Source of the DNA: Paracyclopina nana
Taxonomy: Eukaryota; Arthropoda; Copepoda; Cyclopoida; Cyclopettidae
Assembly: GCA_019096065.1 (NCBI GenBank)
Contig: JAGUCH010000002.1
Location: forward strand, 16,132,501 to 16,196,500
Direction: 5' to 3'
DNA length: 64,000 nucleotides
In this document: piece after piece, positions 1-12,185 of the stretch
Layout: every line of letters begins with the position of its first letter
Numbering within the stretch: the first letter of the stretch is position 1
Notes under the pieces: model-generated
Told to the model about the DNA's origin: nothing
Seen by the model: only the letters and a program-made list of their open reading frames with translations
Database searches by the model: none
Program-made: the position numbers and the translations under genes

Positions 1-908
1 AAGTACAAAAAACTATCTTTTTTGCAAGCACTCATAATTCCCCTCATAGCAAAGCAAAACTGTAGCTTGGCCTTTTTTTAAATAAAAGCAAGAAATTAAG
101 GTAGTTTTTTGTTGTGGTGTTATCCAATAGCTGCATTTTCGCTATAATTCCTGGAAGAATCTTGCAACCTCGTGGCTCATAGAGTAACTTTCAATCTTTT
201 ATGTCCTTGTGTGACTAAAAGCGTAAAATTGGACTGATCGCATAATGAGGGGGCTTCTATAGCGTCTCCCAAAATGACACAAGCAGCCAGCATTATTGGA
301 GCGAGAACAGTCACTGTAGTAGTAGTAGGTCTCGCATCGAAAATTGATAATGTCAAAAACTTTTTGATTGATTCGAGCCCACTTAATGACATAGCATGGC
401 GACTGCATATGCTGCCTCGTCAATTTTTTATGCATGAATGGCGAAGCAGATTGGGTCCGATTAGCAATAGGCGATGCTGTCACTCAACCTTGTCAAGTGT
501 TTGATCGTTTTTTCCAAGGGAAAGAAATGCTGCAATTTTTGTTCTGGTGATGACAAGTTCAAACGACGAGGGGCTAACAATTGGACAATTGACTCAGCAG
601 AAATGTTCCTTGGCTCCTGCTGTTTTCAGCCGAGACCGCCGAGCATAAAATTGGAGCTGCTAGCTGTGGCTCATTTTGCCTATCAGTTGCACGCCTCGTT
701 ACGCGCAGTGGGCAATGTGGCTAATTTACTGGGCCGAAATCTGCAGGGTACGTAGTAGGTGTATCGGTGGCATAATTGTCAGAATAGAAAGTATGATCAA
801 TTGACACTTGTGATCGGATCGTCTGATGCATGATGTGGGTCGCCTGCCGAGCTGCATGTAGCACAACTAGTAGGCCATTTGAGAGGTGCAAGGAGCGATT
901 TGTCTATT
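1..908. other. No supported gene at left edge
   Basis: AT-rich sequence downstream of the fatty-acid transporter gene. Only short overlapping open frames are present, none with recognisable domains or convincing splice sites. Part of it may be the 3' UTR of the neighbouring minus-strand gene, but no clear AATAAA hexamer was seen on that strand. Confidence 0.5.
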
Positions 909-3395
909 TCACAGCCTAATTTGACCCTTGATGATATCGTCGTACAAGTCCAAAGTCAGCGGGACGTATTTGCCGGCTTTGGCATCCAAAAAGTACAAGG
1001 GGTCCTCAATTGTGGCCGGGTTGAAGCCCTCGCTTTGCAGCTCGCGCTTTTTGAGCTTGTAAGTGCCTGCAATGCATTTATGTATATACATATAGTGATG
1101 GAATAACACAAAAAGATGAATGACATCACCTGTCAAGTCGAGTCGTTGAACGCATCTGACGAAGATTGGCCGCGCGTAGCTCGGGAGCTTGTCCACCACT
1201 CCAGCATGCAGGGCTTTGAGGTCCAGTGTGTGGTCGGGGTCGGGTATGGCCACCATGCCCGCCCTGCCTTCAGTGTTGGTGATTTCAACGCCGTACGACG
1301 TGGAATCCTTCAGCTCCAAAATATTCGAGACGGTGGCCTCCACTTCGGCCGTGGAAACGTTCTCGCCCCGCCACCTAGAATAGTATAGGATATGATTTGC
1401 ATGTGAACATCTCATGCTGGGGACCGCGCCCATGATGAGTAGTAGTATATATGGTGTTTCTCAAACCTGAACGTGTCTCCGGAGCGATCTTTGAAATAGA
1501 GCCAGCCAAACTCGTCTATCACGAGAATGTCACCCGAACGGAAGTACTGATCGCCCTTACGAAACACGTCCGCGATGATCTTCTTCCGGGTGGCCTCGGG
1601 ATCTCTGTAGCCCTGGAAGTCCTTCACGGGGTCCCCCTTGACAATTTTGCCCACCAGCTCCCCGCTTTCGCCGGGCTCGCAGAGCTCGCAAAACCCGTCC
1701 GCGCCCCTGATGGGCTCCCCAGTTGCCTCGTCGACGCGAATGAGCCTCAGGGGCAGGAGCCTTTCCACCAGAAAGTCCGGAAAAATGACTCCGACGAATC
1801 CCACCGCCCCCACCTTGTTCTCGATGTTACAAATATTCGAGTTGCCCTCCGTGGCTCCGTCTGAAAAAATGAATAATACACACGTATATGGGCTAGATGA
1901 ATTTGGTGATGACTGCTCACAAAACTCCGCGATGGAGGCAATGTTGAATCTCTGCACGAACTTGGTCCACAGTTGGGGCCTGAGTCCGTTTCCAAAAAAA
2001 ATCCTCACGTTGTGATCCTTCTCCTCTGGCACCGGCGGCGAGGCTAACAAATACCGGCAAATTTCTCCAATATATTGAGTGGCCTACATTATACGTAGCT
2101 TTATGATGAATGCCATTTTCTATGCATAATTGTACTTACGGTAATTTTATGCTTGACACAATCTGTCCAGAATGCCGAGGCAGAGAACTTTTTGCGGATG
2201 ACTGTCTTGGTGCCAAAAAGGAGGCTGGAGCTCGTCGCCACCTGACCCCCCGAGGAATGGTACAAAGGGAGGTGACAGTAAATGATGTCCTCCGAGGTGA
2301 GGCCAATCACGTAGTGCGACGCGTACATGGCGAACAGTTGCCTTGGGAAAAGTATTATCATTACTATTTCACTTCGTGGCAATCCATCAACAACTACATA
2401 TACCTGATGTGCTTGATAATCACTGCCTTGGGAAGGCCTGTCGTTCCGCTCGTATAAATGTACAGCAGGTTGTCGGTGGTGCGAATCGAGTCCGTGACAC
2501 TCTTGGGCTCGGGGTTAGGGTTGGATTTGGTCATCACCACCTCGTCCAAGTCCACGGATCCTTGAAGCTTGGTAGCATTTCCCAACGATGCAGCATCTCC
2601 GCCTAGTCGAGAGTGGAAAAACGCAAACTCCGCCTGATCCTTGGTCAACGCGTCTCGAATCTCCAGCACAGCTTCACGATATAATATATATAGAGAGAAA
2701 TGGTGTAATTATGGCACGCATCATCATATCTTTTAAAATGTGATATAGCCCACCATTTTCGAGCTCGAGTCCGTAAATGATGGCCCTGCAGTCAGCCACT
2801 GTGATGGTGTGGAGCAATGGATCTTTTTTGAGGTTGTAGTTGATGAGGGCTGGAATGACTCCGATCTTGGCCAGGCCGAGCCAAGTTGCGACATATTCGG
2901 GCCGATTCTCCATAAAGAGGGCGACCGAGTCGCCCTTGCGGTAGCCCTTCTCAAGGAAATAGTTGGCAATGCGATTGCTATAGGCCTCCATCTAGACATG
3001 ATCATTCGAAATGATAGATGCGCTGCAATTACATTGGGATGTCATCATCAAGAACGACTTACCTTCGAGTAGGTCCATTCCGTGCCCGACGAGGCGTTGA
3101 CATACATCGTCCGGTTGGGGTACAACGACAGCGTGTGGCGGAACGCTTGCACGATGTTGATGTCGAACATTTTCACGTAGGCCATGCGAAACAGGAGCTT
3201 GACGCCCCGCACGAGCAGGCGGAAATCGCGACGCACCGTGTGCCTTGCCAAGTAGCATAAATAGGAGCCTCCCGAGGCCAGCCAAAGGCCTGCCAGTATG
3301 AGGAAAGACACGATTCCTGGCACGTGGGTGAGCCCGTACAAATATAGGCCTAGTAGGCACAGAAATTCATTGCGACCCGCAAACTTGCCGCCCAT
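909..3395 (-). CDS. Fatp: Long-chain fatty acid transport protein / very-long-chain acyl-CoA synthetase (SLC27 family)
   Basis: Eight exons: 3395-3063, 2991-2754, 2671-2404, 2341-2140, 2083-1921, 1860-1467, 1374-1130, 1066-909. Phases agree and give 666 aa, close to the usual ~645 aa. The family activates long-chain fatty acids to acyl-CoA and couples this to uptake at plasma membrane and ER. An N-terminal hydrophobic stretch (about residues 15-45) is followed by an AMP-binding domain with the signature IYTSGTTGLPKA, then the FATP-typical segments FKKGDQYFRSGD-like, YFKDRSGDTFRW and YARPIF. The protein ends in QIRL, matching the family's end. The start is the ATG at 3395; the frame is open upstream but only through a TTG. 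The intron 1920-1861 is 60 nt and lacks an in-frame stop, so its retention would insert 20 residues. The paralogue (FATP1 or FATP4 type) cannot be decided here. Confidence 0.93.
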
Positions 3396-4920
3396 TCTGA
3401 GGCCAAATACGGAATTCGCACTGAATATTAAGTTGAACGCGTAGTTCAATGTTGCAGTAGCTCACTTGACACTTTGAACTTATTAGAGAGAAGATAAGAT
3501 TCTGTTTTTGTGGCTAGAAGAAGAAGGTGACACGTGAACAGAGCTGCTTGCGCTATATGGAGCATCTTTATTGATAAGCAAATCTCAGTGTACTTCAACA
3601 AAAGCATTTTCATCTTGGCATTTTCACACTCGGCCTCGTCTTCTTTTCCAGGATGTCATAAAAGCAAGAAAACATACACTTGAGCTTGCTTGATGAGCAA
3701 TTATTCTTTATTTTTAATTTTTCGAGTCATTCAGTCCCATTTTAATGACCTCACTGAAAATATGGGCTTGTTGCTGATAGACAATCATCAGAGTCACAAT
3801 TATCAAAACAGCATGCGTAGATAAGCTTTTTTAAAATAGCAGCTAAAATCCAAGTTGGAAATGAAAAGCGTCCGAAGCTCACGTTTTGCTAACAAATTTG
3901 CACTCATAAAAACTACCACAACCTTTGAACACAAAATCACTTCATGCATGCCTAGGCTGGCTATTGGTTTGCAATAAAAAGAGACAATTTAACAAGTAGC
4001 GAGCGTGAACAATATCTATACATTTTCAGAAAGATAGTTAAAAAAATTTATTGGCTGTGGGTTGCAACATTTTTAAGCCATCTTTAACGATCAACTGCAC
4101 AATGTTCCGGAAGTTTTAACTTAAAAGTATTAACGAATATGCAACATAATGAGTATATTTTTCTAGAACACTATGAAACGTGAACGTACCATTTCCAAGC
4201 TATTTCAATAATCAATTGGAGACCAAAATGTCAATGTGTCGATTCATTGCATTAGCTACTTCAGCAGGTACTCTGACTAGGAATGATTTATCTGTGCTTC
4301 AACTAGCATCAAGATTTTATGTCCTGTCAATTGGGCCATAAAAATACCATAATTGGAGCCATCTTGTAACGCAAGGCACAATTTTATAGCCAGCTAAATT
4401 TGGATATCAGTCCAATATTTCAGCTTTTCAAGGCAACTGAAAAAATTTAGTAAAAGAAGACAAAAACAGTCGTCCTTCTACTAAACGCCATATTAGATGC
4501 CACGACTCAAGTTTTCGTGTCACCATCAACCCAAAAAAAGTATTTTAATCAAATGATCAGAGCCTAAAAAAGTGTTGGAATAACGGTGGCGCTATCAAAA
4601 GGATCTGAAGCCTTGAAATGGTGATTTAATGGACCATTTTTCGGTGATATCCAGCACCCCAAAAAGACACTAAACAATGACAACTCACCTTAGTTTCCTG
4701 GGTGATGCAAGAGAGAAGAGGAAAATCTATGAATTGTCGCTTGTCTAGCTGAACTCGTTTGAGTCACTTCAGGATATCAGCCCAAATGTGTGAAGCTTGA
4801 GCCATTTAATAAACGTGATTGCCCAATCATTCCATTTCCAAGAAGCAGCCTTGTAGAGCGCGCATCTTTTGGCCATTTTAGTGAATCCTGAATCGATGAC
4901 GCGGCGACACAAACTTTTGT
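3396..4920. other. Intergenic, no supported gene
   Basis: AT-rich DNA between the start of the fatty-acid transporter and the hAT-like element. It must contain the promoter and 5' UTR of the minus-strand gene, but no TATA box or upstream exon could be identified with confidence. No long open frame was seen. Confidence 0.5.
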
Positions 4921-5364
4921 CAGGGTGACCAGAAAATTTGAGTGGGTTGTAGCCAGATTTTCCCCTAAAATAGCCACGTTTGGCTATCTCAGAAAAATTG
5001 CTCAAAATAGCCACAAATTGGTAAAAAATAGCCACATTTTAAGGAATTTTCATGATAAAATTAGTTATTATGAAAAATTTTACCATTTTTGGGAATTGTT
5101 GTGGATGAAATCAAGTACTTACTTAAGATTATCTTCTTATAATGATGGCAAAAGATTTTTGAAAAAGTCAGCCATTTTTGCAAATTTCATTTTTTTCCCT
5201 GCTTTTTTGATGATTTTCAAGCGTTTATTAAGTAAAAATATCAAATTTTCGGACTTTTTAAAAATAGCCACAAATGGCTATGGCTATTCGGGCTAAATTT
5301 CCGTAGCCACACACGGGTCAAAAATAGCCACTTTGGCTATAAATAGCCACATCTGGTCACCCTG
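4921..5364. mobile_element. Non-autonomous hAT-like DNA transposon (MITE)
   Basis: The 444-bp element begins CAGGGTGACCAGA and ends with the exact inverted complement TCTGGTCACCCTG. It is flanked by a perfect 8-bp direct duplication, acttttgt, at 4913-4920 and 5365-5372. Eight-bp target duplications and CAGGG/CCCTG ends are hallmarks of the hAT superfamily. There is no transposase frame, so it is non-autonomous. The interior is AT-rich with repeated aaatagccac units near both ends, possibly subterminal binding repeats. It lies about 250 bp upstream of the MSP-domain gene, so it could be part of that promoter region. Confidence 0.9.
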
Positions 5365-5619
5365 ACTTTTGTGCACCGCAATTTCGCGGAAACTGGAAAG
5401 TCGGAACGCGGAAAATAGAATGGCGCAATATTTCGTTACCGGCACAAAAACAAAACAACGTTGCTTAAATTCTGGCCGATTCTTGAGCATTTCGTCTACT
5501 TTCGAATTCATTCACCTATGAACTTTACTCGGTATATTTGGCGGTTTTTTTGACGCGTTCAATCTTGAAAATCGTAATTCGAAAATTTTCGAAATTGGGA
5601 TTTCGGTTAGCTAAAAGCC

Positions 5620-6911
5620 ATGACGTTGGAAGTCAAGCCAAGCAATGCTTTGGCATTTTATGGACCCCTGAACGAGAAGCTGTCAGCCAGCCTGATCTTG
5701 AGGAACCTCTCTAGGACGAAAAAATTGGCGTTCGAACTGAAGACCAATGTCTACCCTCAAAAGATCACGGTGAAGCCGAAACGCGCACTGATTCCCCCAT
5801 TAGGAGAAATCTCGGCCAAATTCCACTTTATCCCCTCGCATCCTCGGGGCTCTGATCGAATTCAGATCAGGTGGTGTGAGATGGCAAGCGCGTTCGTCAC
5901 CATGGAGACGTTCGACTCAGTGTGGAGTCAGGCTGAGAACTTTCAGCAAGTTGAAAGTCGCTATCTGGATATCGTCCACCTCCGCCGGCGAACCTCCATT
6001 GTGGGCCCTTCGCCGTGGGCTGCCGGCGATGTCAACAATGCTCAGCAGCACTTTGCTGCCGTCCGCCGCGATGAAGTTTTCGAGTTTGGAAAATCCACCA
6101 GAGTCGTCTCGTTTCGGCCTGACATTTTGACTGCGGTGGAAGACAATCCCTTTGCAGGTGGCTGGGATCGACCTCAGGAAGAAGAAGGTCAGCGCGGGTG
6201 GGCTTGGCATCAGCAGCAGCAGTCGACTGCTGCTCCAGATGAAGTTAATGAAAACGACGCCCTCGTAGATGTGAGTGTATTCTAAGTTGGCACACGCAAA
6301 GGTTGCAAGTGTTGCATTATGTTCTGTCATTGCAGTTGAATGGAAACGTTGATGTCAACGCCAACTACCTGCCACCAGTGGAAGCGAACTATGATGATCA
6401 GTGGGCCCCTGCTGTGAACGCTGCTAATGCTGAGGGGGAGCAAAACAATGTCTTGGTCAATCAGCCAGCTAATGAATGGGGGGAGGAAGATGCTCATGGC
6501 GGTGGCTGGGGCTGTGACAACGACAACAACAACAACAACGACGGCGGAGGACAACCTGACAACAACAATCAATGGGGCGACGAGGAGCAGCCAGTAGCAG
6601 CAGCTGGAACTGATTGGAATCAGGGAGAGGACGGGGCTGGAGGTTGGGGAGATAACAATCATCTGGCGGATAATTGGGGCAATGCCAATGATGTAGGATT
6701 CAATAACTTTGGAGAGAACCACTCACCACCGCCCACGACTAATCACGCGGTGATTGCCGCCGCTGATGGATTGGGTAATCAGCAGCAGCAGCAGTATTTA
6801 AACGACATTCAATTAGGCCCTCCGAATGGCAGTAATCCTCTATTGGATGCGCTCTTTGTCGTGCTCGCCGTTTTGGTGCTCGGCATTGTTATTGGCAGGG
6901 CGGGTATCTAG
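5620..6911 (+). CDS. VAP-like MSP-domain protein with C-terminal membrane anchor
   Basis: Two exons, 5620-6270 and 6336-6911, with a 65-nt GT-AG intron; 408 aa. Residues ~3-95 form a VAP-type major sperm protein domain: LEVKPSNALAFYGP, then the LKTNVYPQKITVKP stretch that corresponds to the FFAT-binding surface of VAPs. The middle is low complexity, rich in Asn, Gly, Trp and Asp with polyN and polyQ runs. The last ~20 residues (LLDALFVVLAVLVLGIVIG) form a single hydrophobic anchor, as in tail-anchored ER proteins. VAP proteins tether the ER to other membranes through FFAT-motif partners; that role is inferred. Unlike classical VAPs, I see no coiled coil before the anchor. A polyadenylation signal AATAAA is at 7047-7052. 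It could alternatively be a MOSPD-type protein. Confidence 0.82.
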
Positions 6912-7046
6912 TTGTGTGCATTGTGTCGGGCTGCTCTAGATTTTTGACAGACGCTTTTCAAGTAATGCCCTAGGTAGTAGGCGAAGTAGTCGTTCTATTC
7001 ACTTTTGTTCTGTGTGTGCCACTACTCGCTATGAAGCGAGGAGGGA

Positions 7047-7052
7047 AATAAA
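7047..7052 (+). terminator. Polyadenylation signal AATAAA of the MSP-domain gene
   Basis: A canonical hexamer about 135 nt after the stop codon at 6911, on the same strand. Confidence 0.55.
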
Positions 7053-10000
7053 ACGTGACCAAAGCTGACGTTGTAAGTTTCGCACCACACGCGGATAACC
7101 ATCGCATTTTCAGCGCGTTCAACTTTCCCTTGGGGAGGCGTAATGTGATATCTTGCAGGCGAACTTTTCCCAATTTAGGTGGGCCCAATACGACTATGAT
7201 GAAGACACCTGCGCCCAAATCATCACTGGAGTCATAGTTAAATATACAACGCTTTGAGGGTTTGTGCACAATCAGCTCTCAAGTAGCTTGCACCAGACTA
7301 CGACTTTTCGCACCTGATTGCCTGGAATGCGGTGGCCGAGATAGCGATACTATTTTCCTTTTTCTCCATTCAATCTCGTAGTCAGGTTCTTGATTTGCGG
7401 TGGCTCTTAAATTCAGTGGGCCCAGTCCCTAATGATGCGCCATTTGCCTCATTGTAACGTCTCTGAGCTTTGTGTGCGACGTGATAGCAAAGTTGCCCAT
7501 AAACACTTCATCCGCTATGATGATGATGACGACGACGCTGGCCCGAAGAGGAGATTCTTTGGAAGTTGGTCGTCGTCGTCGGACAAACACAATGTTGTCA
7601 CAGAAGTCTGTGGTTAATTAGGCCCCATTGAGTCGGTCTGCTGCAGACGTGACAAACTGCCGAACGATGACCAATTCGAGAAGGCGAGGCGGAATTTTGG
7701 TAGGGTATCTCGAAGTGGAAGCCCTGCTGCGTCCGATTCATTTTAGGGCACGAGCTCTGCATAATTGTTGCTGCATATGCCATCCGTACACGGCCTTGGC
7801 TTTGGGGCAAAGGACTACTAGTTGTCTGGTCTGCAGTAGATGATCTCGCGCCGCGAAGAAGGAAAGTTATGTGAGGCTGTAAAGATTTGGGACGCGATAA
7901 GTGTGTTCTCTCCCTGCACTTTAAGTAAGAGATGCCTTGGAGCTGCCATTTTCGTACGGGCTCTTGAGGGTGGATCGCGAGAGATGAAGTCATCTGATCT
8001 GGACGCTTTTCGTGACCACAAATTATTTGCCATTTGTTGCAGCTTTATGTACAAGCTGGCACTCATTTGCAAATTGGGCTCGGCCTTGCATAGTTGCTGG
8101 CCGGCGATCCTTTTTCGAGATATCATGATTGAGGAGGTGAGCTCACACGCAGATGAGATTTGGCGAGGAGGATCCATTTCACGGCAGTTTTGCAACACTT
8201 TTTCGCCGCAGTTCACCCCTTTTCTCGATATCGCATGTCGGATGATAGACAGGGGTCTTGGCTCAAATTATGTATAAAGAGAGACGACTGGGAATTAGCC
8301 CGCCGCAGCGATTTCCAGCTCAAGGTTTATGATCTGCATACCAATGGCTCCTAAGCTACTATTTTATGGCGTTTCCCTATAGCTGGCTTCGGCAGTATGG
8401 CCAAGTAGCCACCGCGTACATTTTTGGATAAACGACGTGGGCAGCGGTGTAGCATACGGCCTCGTTGTTTTTCCGAGCCGCTCCCAATGCTGCCAGGTAT
8501 GTGTAATAATCACTGCGCTACTAATCGTGAGCATAAACTTTATTTCATATTCCGGAGCGGATCGAGGAGCTGGCCAGATCGAGAGTCGTAAAAATCAATT
8601 CCGGATCGTTTTACGATCTCCATCCGATTTCCTTGATTGTCTTTTAGTGGTTCGCATTACACGGCCAATTTGCATATTATCCGAGTTATGATGGCGGCTT
8701 TGGCAAATTGGCTCCTCATCAGCATCAGCCGCGTGATGAGGAGGTTGGCGGAAGCCGCTTTCGATGCCGATCGCGTTTGGCATCGAGCCGCTCTATATTT
8801 CATTCAGTTTCGCCCAACATAAAGATCTCGCGCTAGGCAGACTTGTTACGACAGCTCAAGTAGATCATGATCAGTAGCACGCACGATCACCTTATGGCTG
8901 CTCGCGCAATATATATACTGTCTTGGCCTCTCTGCAGCGATCATACGGCGATGCCAAAAGTGGATTATTCCTTGAATGAGGCCACACCTAGTGGGCTACT
9001 ATACGATTTTCCGGGGCCTCGTGTGCCAAGAATCTGAGCCCCCGCCTGGCCGCAGAAGGTCAATTAAATTCAGGAAACCATTGATGATCATCATCAGCTT
9101 GATGACTCAAAAGAAGTTGGTTACTCTCTATACAGAGCGGAGCGAGACCAGCAGCCGGAGCGATCGTTTTCCTATGTTATTCTTGAATTAGCTGATTTCC
9201 ACTACTCTTAGCTGTAAGATGTTACGTTTACAATCAGGCTTTGATTTGAAAAGCTTTGAGTTTTATGAAGGATTCAGAACGGTTTTTAATTCTCTTGATT
9301 TACCATAGATTCAAATAATGGCAATACTAATCTAAGCATTTACACCTTTTTTAGAAAGACTCAAGCAAGTTTGAAAAGTGCCATTCTGTGTCTTCCTATT
9401 GTAACTGAAAATCGTGACGAGCAATAGCGCTCAAATAATCCGAGGCGTTGTAGCGCTCCTCGGACACCTAACTGCCACACTGGAAAACTGATGCCATTAG
9501 CAACGCGCCATTAATTAACAATTATCACGTAGGACTGCTGCTATAAATGGCCATATATGGAACTGCTCCCATCGCAGATGACAAGGCTGGCTCTTCTTAT
9601 ATAAATGCGTATTACACGGGGCCGGAGGCAGCCGATTTCGGCGGGGGCATCATCCAATTAGCTACCTGGGGGCAGCAGCAGGAGGAAAGCCAATTTGACT
9701 CGCGAATGATGGATGGCAGCGAATCAATCAGGACAAGTCAATACACACTGCATTGGAGAATCACGAATTGTGGCCACCATCGATATATAAGAGCTCATTA
9801 GGCTGGTCTTCACTGTTTTTCCCCCCGTCATCTCATCTTCTAAGCTTCTCGGTCACGTAACCACATTTTTTCCCCGATCCTCCAGATCTTTGTGACAAAA
9901 AACAGGCGCGCGCAAGTAAATGTGCACCAGCAGCCATGAGAGCTATACATTGTAGGCCTGCTGCAGCTCGAATCGACACCGTCATCTTGCAGCACTAAAA

Positions 10001-10144
10001 AAGGCAACATTAAGAAGTAAGTGCGGCGAAAAAAAGTCGTTACACAATATTAGCACCTTTGCAGCCATCGCACTACTCTATTAGTGCTTACTGCAGTGGG
10101 CGGTGATTTCAACGCGCGGCAGAGCGTGCTCTCTCGCTTTTAGA

Positions 10145-10523
10145 CTAGAGCACTAGATGTTGACGAGAGTACCTCGGTCCCAAGAACAGCTGACCCTTTT
10201 TTTGGAAAAACCCATATTTACTATAGGGTTACTACGTTATAGGGTAACGCATAGAGAAAGTCAGCTATGCTCATTTGGAACACTTTACTTAGTAAAAATC
10301 CCCCTTGAACTGTTTCAAATGGGGTCAGCTGTTGCCTCAGTATGTTGCCCTATTTTTACTAAGGTACAGCTCCGATCGGAACGAAAATTTCAGGTGTTCA
10401 TGGTATAAAAAACAGCAGAACACAATGCAATAAACGGTGGAACAAAAAATGGGCAGATATAGTGCTACCACCTTTAGGCTGAGTTTATGGAACGTTCTAC
10501 TCATCAAAATCTACTGCTCTGTA
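10145..10523. repeat. Short inverted-repeat element (MITE-like)
   Basis: The left end agagcactagatgttgacg and the right end ctactcatcaaaatctactg (followed by ctct) are imperfect inverted repeats. Internal sequence, including acagctccgatcggaacgaa and a stretch around gcctaaaggtgg, recurs in opposite orientation at 18,815-19,048. No coding capacity. A dispersed DNA-transposon derivative is the likely identity. Confidence 0.6.
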
Positions 10524-10854
10524 GTGGACAACATTTACACTTTGTGTATTGCCTACACACATAGCATAACAGCAGTGGCAGTCGGTGGCTGCTTCATTTT
10601 CCCCCTAGCTGCATGACATGTGCACGCAATCTGTCAGCACGTCGTTTGACGTCGCAAATGAGTGGAAGCATGAAATAATTAGTCTTCAGTGGCTCCTGGT
10701 CATGAAGAGCCCAAGGTCGCTGCTGCTGAGGTGGATTTTAGCCCGCAAAAGTGATTTGCTTTTATTGAGCAGCTCCACCCAAGCAACTGCCAGGCCGCAT
10801 TAAGAAATTACCTCTTTTCAGAACGTGACTCCTCAACATATGATGTGCGCCTTT

Positions 10855-10999
10855 GGCTTAGTCTCTTCTGGAGATTTCATAGTGACCAAGCCACGGTCAT
10901 TATCGTTTCTTATGTACTGAGTAGGTTGCGATGGAACTACATAAGAATCGATAATGACCGTGGCTTGGTCACTATGAAATCTCCAGAAGAGACTAAGCC
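10855..10999. repeat. Near-perfect 62-bp-arm hairpin
   Basis: Arms 10855-10916 and 10938-10999 are reverse complements with a single mismatch, separated by a 21-nt loop. Sequence similarity stops abruptly outside the arms. Such a structure could be a very recent foldback insertion, a source of hairpin RNA, or a sequencing/assembly foldback. Confidence 0.85.
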
Positions 11000-11756
11000 T
11001 TTGAGATGCTCAGCGCGACTGTTATTGCTCCTTGGCATGGCAGCAATCCTCCACCAGATCTAATTAACATCGGACAAAGCCGAGGAGGCTCAAAATCTCA
11101 TTACGGCCTAGTGACAAGGCACATATGCACATAATTAAATTACTGTCAGACCAAGTCGAGTTTCTGACGCCGCCGGCGTCGTTCTGGCAAAATTAGCTCT
11201 TGGGTCACGGCATCGCTAACGAGAAAACCAGCGCAGGCCTGGAAAGGCAATAATATGCTCGATTTCGAGATTGACGCCGTGCGAATGAATGCCTTTTTTT
11301 GCCGAATGGTTGACGCGGTGGGCAAAAAAGTGTGTAGGTAATCGAGTAACGGGGAGACGCGACGCGAAGCGCCGTTGCGTAAGTTCGCGACGCGCTCGTT
11401 CGCTGCACACGTCAGTGAACCGAAATATCTTTAGGAATAGTTCAGTAGGCGCCAGGCATTTCCAACATTGAGATATTCTTCATCTTTGAGCCCATTTTGT
11501 CATGAGTCAAGGCCCACGAGTGGGCAAGTGTGATCATTAAATACTTGAGGCAGAAGAAGAAGGACGGAGGGAAGGTAAGACGAATAATAATTACCATTAT
11601 CATGCGGCTCTCGCGCGCCATTACCAACCCCGAATTAATTTCTCATCTTTGCATCTGGAAAAGTTCCCGTAATTGAAAATGTCCGAGTTTCCATGCGCTC
11701 GGAATTGGGAAAAATGCTCCTCTTCCCAGTTGACAGGCTCGGCTATTGATAAATAT

Positions 11757-11950
11757 CCCGACCGGAAATTATGAGCCCTCAGTCGCCAAAATAGCACTCA
11801 GCGAAGCCTATACGTTTTATCAGGATATACTTTACTTAATTATGTAACATGAAGAGCCTTGCCGTTTGAGTAAAATCGAAAACACCATTTTTCAGCGCCA
11901 CCTTTGATTTTTCTTACACAAAGTTGGTAATTCAGTTAATGGCTTGGTCT
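11757..11950. repeat. Degenerate copy of the gagccctca MITE family
   Basis: The sequence around cccgaccggaaattatgagccctca, the cgttttatcaggata stretch and the gtaaaatcgaaaacacc stretch match the palindromic MITE family found repeatedly in the NOX introns. This copy appears truncated on its right side. Confidence 0.55.
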
Positions 11951-11970
11951 TTCGCGCTTTTTGTATGGTG

Positions 11971-12185
11971 ACGCTATTTAAATAGCTCATACTAAATAGG
12001 CATCGGAATCTATTTAAATAGCTGCTATTTAAATACATTTTGGCTTAGTCTTTGGCACTTTAAGTATATTTAGCTATTTAAGTTTAGCTCATAGGATAAA
12101 ATGAATTTAAATAGCCGCTGAATGTATTCAAATAGCTGCTATTTAATTAAATAGTGTTATGAGCTATTTAATTAGCGTGACTATG
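11971..12185. repeat. AT-rich block of ctatttaaatag palindromes
   Basis: About eight imperfect copies of the short palindrome ctatttaaatag and related gctatttaa units lie within about 215 bp. There is no coding potential. It is probably a degenerate foldback or local palindromic array. Confidence 0.6.

Noticed and set aside
177-483. Minus-strand frames with a hydrophobic stretch
   Set aside because: Short, overlapping, low similarity to anything known and without supporting splice sites.
3396-3449. Upstream extension of the fatty-acid transporter to 3449
   Set aside because: It starts with TTG, not ATG, and an acceptor-like cctcag lies just before the ATG at 3395.
7840-8277. 145-codon open frame in the gene-poor region
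   Set aside because: No domain, no splice partner and composition like the surrounding intergenic DNA; expected by chance in 8 kb on six frames.
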